From Mucilaginibacter sp. UBA5151 (lineage in GTDB: Bacteria; Bacteroidota; Bacteroidia; Sphingobacteriales; Sphingobacteriaceae): a DNA stretch of 64,000 bases. Position numbers and translations under genes: made by a program. The stretch lies in assembly GCA_002413785.1 (NCBI GenBank), contig DHXR01000042.1, positions 83,187 to 147,186 of the forward strand. Direction: 5' to 3'. The notes beneath the pieces were generated by a model, which was not told the DNA's origin, made no database searches, and saw only the letters and a program-made list of their open reading frames with translations. This document shows positions 63,984 through 64,000 of the stretch, piece after piece; position 1 is the first letter of the stretch, and every line of letters begins with the position of its first letter.

Positions 63984-64000
63984 CTTTAAGATTTGGCACC

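Noticed and set aside
1..64000. CRISPR array, tRNA, rRNA or riboswitch
   Set aside because: The repeats found lack unique equal-length spacers, and no tRNA T-loop/acceptor pattern, rRNA block or recognised riboswitch core (including cobalamin near icmF) was seen by eye.

Overview
The window looks like a chromosomal segment of a Bacteroidota bacterium, most likely Sphingobacteriaceae and near Mucilaginibacter or Pedobacter (inferred from gene content, not from a search). Evidence: a dcw cluster in the Bacteroidota order without murF; a sigma factor/FecR/STN-domain locus; a 58-residue Hc1-type histone-like gene; promoters with the Bacteroidota -7 box TAnnTTTG; and many short intergenic repeat families. 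I see no rRNA, tRNA, CRISPR array, phage or classical insertion sequence.

Layout. 1-6.2 kb: a small membrane protein, a 42-bp tandem palindrome array, dapA, the histone-like gene, a GH125 alpha-mannosidase and an alpha-oxoamine synthase of serine palmitoyltransferase type. 6.3-22.8 kb (minus strand): the division and wall cluster mraZ-rsmH-ftsL-ftsI-murE-(four-helix-bundle gene)-mraY-murD-ftsW-murG-murC-ftsQ-ftsA-ftsZ, with three GTGG boxes (probable MraZ operator) in front of mraZ and a paired repeat at the starts of murC, murG, ftsW and murD. 23-35 kb: a small unknown gene, a pentapeptide-repeat protein, a fused coenzyme-B12 mutase (icmF), heme A synthase, a YhcC-type radical SAM protein, a membrane acyltransferase, an acetyl-xylan-esterase-like hydrolase, a beta-barrel candidate and a YkuK-type RNase H-like protein. 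35.6-40.4 kb: divergent ettA and clpC. 40.4-50.8 kb (minus): an ECF sigma factor, FecR, then three large envelope proteins built from STN, carboxypeptidase-regulatory, macroglobulin-like and plug-like modules, with no TonB-dependent barrel. 50.9-54 kb: aldo/keto reductase, YitT-family protein and acyl-ACP desaturase. 54.6-61.6 kb (plus): histidine kinase, BcsB-like protein, GT2 synthase with an N-terminal MshEN-like domain, and a polytopic membrane protein, a probable exopolysaccharide operon. 61.7-64 kb: sorbosone-dehydrogenase-like protein and an alpha/beta hydrolase.

Most notable. (1) icmF carries a 733-bp element in frame. The element has inverted terminal repeats, internal repeat copies and a complete-looking DUF559 (VSR/PD-(D/E)XK-like) nuclease domain. 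A 127-bp nuclease-free relative with 30-bp perfect inverted ends sits at 30743-30869, where it supplies the C-terminus of a radical SAM protein. The pair suggests a mobile or mobilisable repeat family that tolerates reading frames. (2) The sigma/FecR locus has its signalling modules but no transporter barrel; its 1441-residue protein is a fusion of paralogues of its two neighbours, and two of the genes share a near-identical tract. (3) The GT2 synthase has no PilZ domain and instead has an MshEN-like N-terminus.
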